Source: Chroococcidiopsidaceae cyanobacterium CP_BM_RX_35 (GTDB lineage Bacteria; Cyanobacteriota; Cyanobacteriia; Cyanobacteriales; Chroococcidiopsidaceae). Taken from it: a stretch of DNA of 7,378 nt. The notes under the pieces were generated by a model. It was not told the DNA's origin. It made no database searches and was given only the letters and a program-made list of their open reading frames with translations. Made by a program: the position numbers and the translations under genes. Positions 5,083 to 7,378 of this stretch are shown in pieces (position 1 is the stretch's first letter; every line of letters begins with the position of its first letter). The stretch is taken from NCBI GenBank assembly GCA_019242465.1, contig JAFAVL010000380.1:1-7378 (forward strand), given 5' to 3'.

Positions 5083-6675
5083 CTTTGCAGAGAAAGCCTT
5101 TGAGCCTTCAGTGATTTTTTCGATACTCTGGGACGAGGTAACTCACCCATCTGGTCCAGCACCCAAGTAAACAGATTAGGAAATTGTCTGCCAAATAGTC
5201 GTTGTGCAGCAGTGGTGCCATCAGAACGCTTTAAGTCAAAGTTATGAATAACGGTAAGCACTGGGAGATGATGCTGCCAAAATCCTCGCTGCACATGGTG
5301 TCGTTGAAGACAGATAGCCATTACGACCTTCTACGGCAGAGGAGGCACGATGGAATTGAGTTACCACGCGCTGAGCCCAATCTTGCCAATGTTGCAACTG
5401 CTCCTCGGCTAGGGTAGCGGTGAAGGGATGAGCAAGCAGGACCGAATGGGTCCGGCAATGCGCTTGTCGATAAATTCGCCTCAAAGTGCGGGATTTAGTC
5501 TTACCGAGCTGATGTTGCCAATAGACTGTTGGCAGCAGTTGACCCAGTAACCAGTTGCTGCAAGATGCATCCAGGTTTTCCAGTGAGAGGGAGTGTTGTA
5601 CCCACTGCCACCAGCTATTGACCCGAACTGCTAAAGCCGGAATTTGCTGTCGGAATTTGTGCCAAACTGAGTCAGCCTTGAGCAGGTGATGTGTGTTCTG
5701 GAGAGTCTCCAACTTGAGCAGTAGTTGTTCTAGCTGGGCTTGAATCTCGGTCGTGGTTTTAAAACCACTATCTGTCAAGGCGAAGGGATGAACCGTCAAT
5801 GTCAGTTGCTGCCGCAGTCGATGATAGGTGCGTTGTCCCGATTGCACGAATTCTAGTTGAGCCTGTTGTTGCTCCACCAACTGTTGTTGTGCTGTTGTAT
5901 CTTTAGCTAGAGCTGTCAGTTGAGCTAACCGTTTTTGTACCTGTACCAGTTTCTGAGTTGCCTGATTGAATTGCCGACTCAAAGCCGCTCCAACAGACTT
6001 ACTCAGGTCCCAGAGGGGATGAAACAGATCGGCAATGCTGGGACACTCAAATCCTTCTAGGGCAAGTTTGATTAAGGCAGGTGCTCGGTCGCTGACCAAC
6101 GACCTGACTCTCACTCCCACCCGTGTCAAAGCTGTTTGGGCTTTGTCCAGCCAAGTCTGGTACTGTCGATTCTCCACCTCTTCTTCTACCAAGATGTATC
6201 CACTCTTCAAGTCCATCAGCACCAACACATCTCGCTCAAAATTCGTTTCATCCGCCGCCGCACAAATCTCTATTGCTGTCTGATTTTGCCCCAGGATTGA
6301 TTGTTGCTGCTGTTGGTATTGTAAAATCCTTTCCCTGACTTCAGCTTCCAGCTTGTGCAGGGCACTCGGTGAAACTCCTACTTGCGTTGGCAATTGCAAT
6401 AAGTAGAAAAACTCAGACAGCGTCTCCACTCCAATGCCACACTTGATGCCGAAAATGTAAATCGTGCCTAAAACTAGCAGCCTGAGCCATTGTCCCCCTG
6501 CTGCCGTTTCCCATAATTCTGACTCGGAATACTGGTTACGCCGTTCGATGGCTTGTTGATGCCGATGCACACTACTTTTAGCGATCCCTGTCGCCTCTGC
6601 GATCTTCCTAATGGAGCGTTTGCCTCCTTTCTTGATTGCCTCAAACACTTGCTGGCTGCGTTGGCGTAACTTCAT
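5070..6675 (-). pseudogene. DUF6399-type transposase, frameshifted near the C-terminus
   Basis: The intact frame from ATG 6673-6675 runs 477 codons to a stop at 5242-5244. It has a helix-turn-helix at about 20-45 (SIRKIAEATGIAKSSVHRHQ), a probable catalytic Asp142 in AAADETNFE, Asp196 in VSDRAP, a Gln-rich coiled-coil region at about 236-330, and Glu449 in SSAVEGRNGYLS. That order fits a DDE transposase, and the type matches cyanobacterial proteins annotated with DUF6399. After GYLS (residue 456) the frame turns to nonsense, while the neighbouring frame continues with the family-like QRHHVQRGFW and LTVIHNFDLKRSDGTTAAQR, ending at 5070-5072. One extra T in the mRNA sense (5307 or 5308) explains this. 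Without it the protein would be 534 residues. The catalytic residues precede the break, so partial activity cannot be excluded, but loss of the conserved tail suggests a dead copy. Confidence 0.8.
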
Positions 6676-6757
6676 TCTTGATCCCGCGCTTTTCTGGTTC
6701 AGAGCTTAGTCTAAACCTTCAAAGGAGAGCTAAAACTCTGCTCTGACTTTGTCCCAC

Positions 6758-6780
6758 TGTCCCGCTTTACGTTAGTAGCC
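6758..6780 (-). repeat. Right terminal inverted repeat of the insertion sequence
   Basis: Plus-strand TGTCCCGCTTTA, CGTTA, GTAGCC is the inverse of the left end except for the five middle bases. It abuts the first surviving dinB codon. The 80 or so bases between it and the transposase ATG hold the inverted repeat AGAGC/GCTCT (6726-6745) and presumably the transposase promoter, which I cannot place with confidence. Confidence 0.7.
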
Positions 6781-7378
6781 CAGAAAATTATCCATGTAGA
6801 TATGGATGCATTCTATGCTTCAGTTGAGCAAAGAGATGAGCCTCAATACCGGGGTAGACCATTAGTCGTGGGTGCCTCCCCAGAACAGCGAGGGGTAGTG
6901 GCTGCTGCTAGCTATGAAGCGAGAAGATATGGAATTCATTCAGCCATGCCATCTCGGACAGCTTGTCATAGATGTAGAGAATTAATCCTTGTCCGACCCA
7001 GGTTTGAAGTTTACAGAGAAATCTCACAGCAGATTCGGGAAATTTTCTACAGATACACTGATCTAGTGGAGCCGCTAGCGTTAGATGAGGCTTATCTGGA
7101 TGTAACTGCAAATAAGCAGGGGATACCCTCTGCCACCTGGATAGCAGAACAGATCAAGGAAAGTATATTTAAGGAAACTGAACTAACGGCATCTGCTGGT
7201 ATATCCATCAACAAGTTTTTAGCCAAAATCGCTTCGGGGATGAACAAGCCGAACGGGTTGTACTTAATCCCTCCTGACTCAGCTGCAGAGTTTGTCGAGC
7301 AACTTCCCATTCAAAAGTTTCATGGAATTGGGCAAGTGACCGCAGCCAAGATGCAGCGACTAGGAATTCATTCAGGAG
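6781..7378 (+). pseudogene. dinB: DNA polymerase IV (Y family), start removed by the IS, 3' end beyond the window
   Basis: From CAG at 6781 the frame reads QKIIHVDMDAFYASVEQR and continues without a stop to the window edge, about 199 of the usual 350 or so residues. Numbered as in E. coli Pol IV, the metal ligands are Asp8 (HVDMD), Asp103 and Glu104 (LDEAYLD). SYEARRYGIHSAMPS at 45-59, ASAGISINKFLAKIAS in the palm and FHGIGQVTAAKMQRLGI in the helix-hairpin-helix region are typical. Pol IV performs error-prone translesion synthesis. The frame is open back to 6715, inside the insertion sequence, but no ATG, GTG or TTG occurs in it before ATG 6802. That ATG would start after Asp8, so the product should lack catalysis. 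The identity is certain. Inactivity follows from the missing start unless a rare start (for example ATT 6787) or a fusion is used. Confidence 0.9.

Larger units (their letters stand above)
5060..6780 (-). mobile_element. Insertion sequence with a DUF6399-type transposase and split 23-bp terminal inverted repeats
   Basis: The element is 1721 bp by this definition. Its ends, 5060-5082 and 6758-6780 read inward, are GGCTAC, then five unlike bases (GCTTT left, TAACG right), then TAAAGCGGGACA identical in both, so 18 of 23 bases match. The single reading frame on the minus strand nearly fills it. The flanking dinucleotide is CA on both sides (5058-5059 and 6781-6782), which may be a 2-bp target duplication or chance. 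If the outer GGCTAC match is accidental, the ends move to 5071 and 6769. It separates the operon from dinB and is inserted at the dinB start. Confidence 0.75.

Noticed and set aside
5070..5321. Separate 83-codon minus-strand gene
   Set aside because: From its sixth residue it is the displaced C-terminus of the transposase, and its ATG is an accident of the shifted frame.
6035..6338. Plus-strand frames of 71-82 codons inside the insertion sequence
   Set aside because: They are antisense shadows of the transposase catalytic region, Ser/Pro-rich and without motifs.
6908..7310. Minus-strand frames opposite dinB
   Set aside because: The plus strand here is unmistakably DNA polymerase IV; the minus frames are shadows.
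1..7378. tRNA, rRNA or riboswitch
   Set aside because: No cloverleaf, conserved rRNA stretch or recognisable riboswitch core was seen by eye in the non-coding stretches. A covariance-model scan would be needed to exclude one.

Overview
The window most likely comes from a cyanobacterium. Three copies of the cyanobacterial HIP1 octamer GCGATCGC occur (1403-1410, 3901-3908, 4575-4582), there are many other GATCG cores, and the recognisable proteins (an IS200-type TnpA, a DUF6399-type transposase, a DNA polymerase IV) read like cyanobacterial versions. Species cannot be told from the sequence.

Layout. Positions 1-142 carry four or five degenerate copies of a ~20-bp imperfect palindrome around GGCAA..TT.TGC. 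Positions 193-372 (minus) hold a short, very basic, unidentified C-terminal tail that runs out of the IS200-like element. Positions 301-687 hold the left-end hairpin and truncated tnpA of that IS200/IS605-family element. Next come an 80-bp hairpin element (762-841), a gene-free stretch with at most weak signals, and a decayed scrap of an IS5-type transposase (1118-1222). The centre (1262-4845) is a tight two-gene operon: a five-pass Yip1-like membrane protein, then a 964-residue membrane-anchored protein. Positions 4846-5059 hold no gene but contain two direct copies of an 18-bp motif resembling an IS6-type terminus and a perfect TATAAT box. Positions 5060-6780 are an almost complete insertion sequence whose minus-strand DUF6399-type transposase is broken by one extra base. 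From 6781 to the end runs the 5' part of dinB (DNA polymerase IV), whose start codon has been removed at the IS junction.

How it fits together. The intact operon is the only healthy-looking gene set, and at least four different mobile-element traces surround it. The large protein has two N-terminal membrane helices, a cytoplasmic alpha/beta-hydrolase-like domain with a plausible Ser237-Asp287-His328 triad, and a C-terminal region with GD...GHFAFG...NNC spacing that recalls a circularly permuted papain-fold (NlpC/P60-like) enzyme. Together with the Yip1-like partner it could be a membrane-associated hydrolase system that I cannot assign to a described pathway. This is the best candidate here for undescribed biology, but the functional reading is inference.

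The IS insertion at the extreme 5' end of dinB probably inactivates the polymerase: the first canonical start left in frame lies after the catalytic Asp8.
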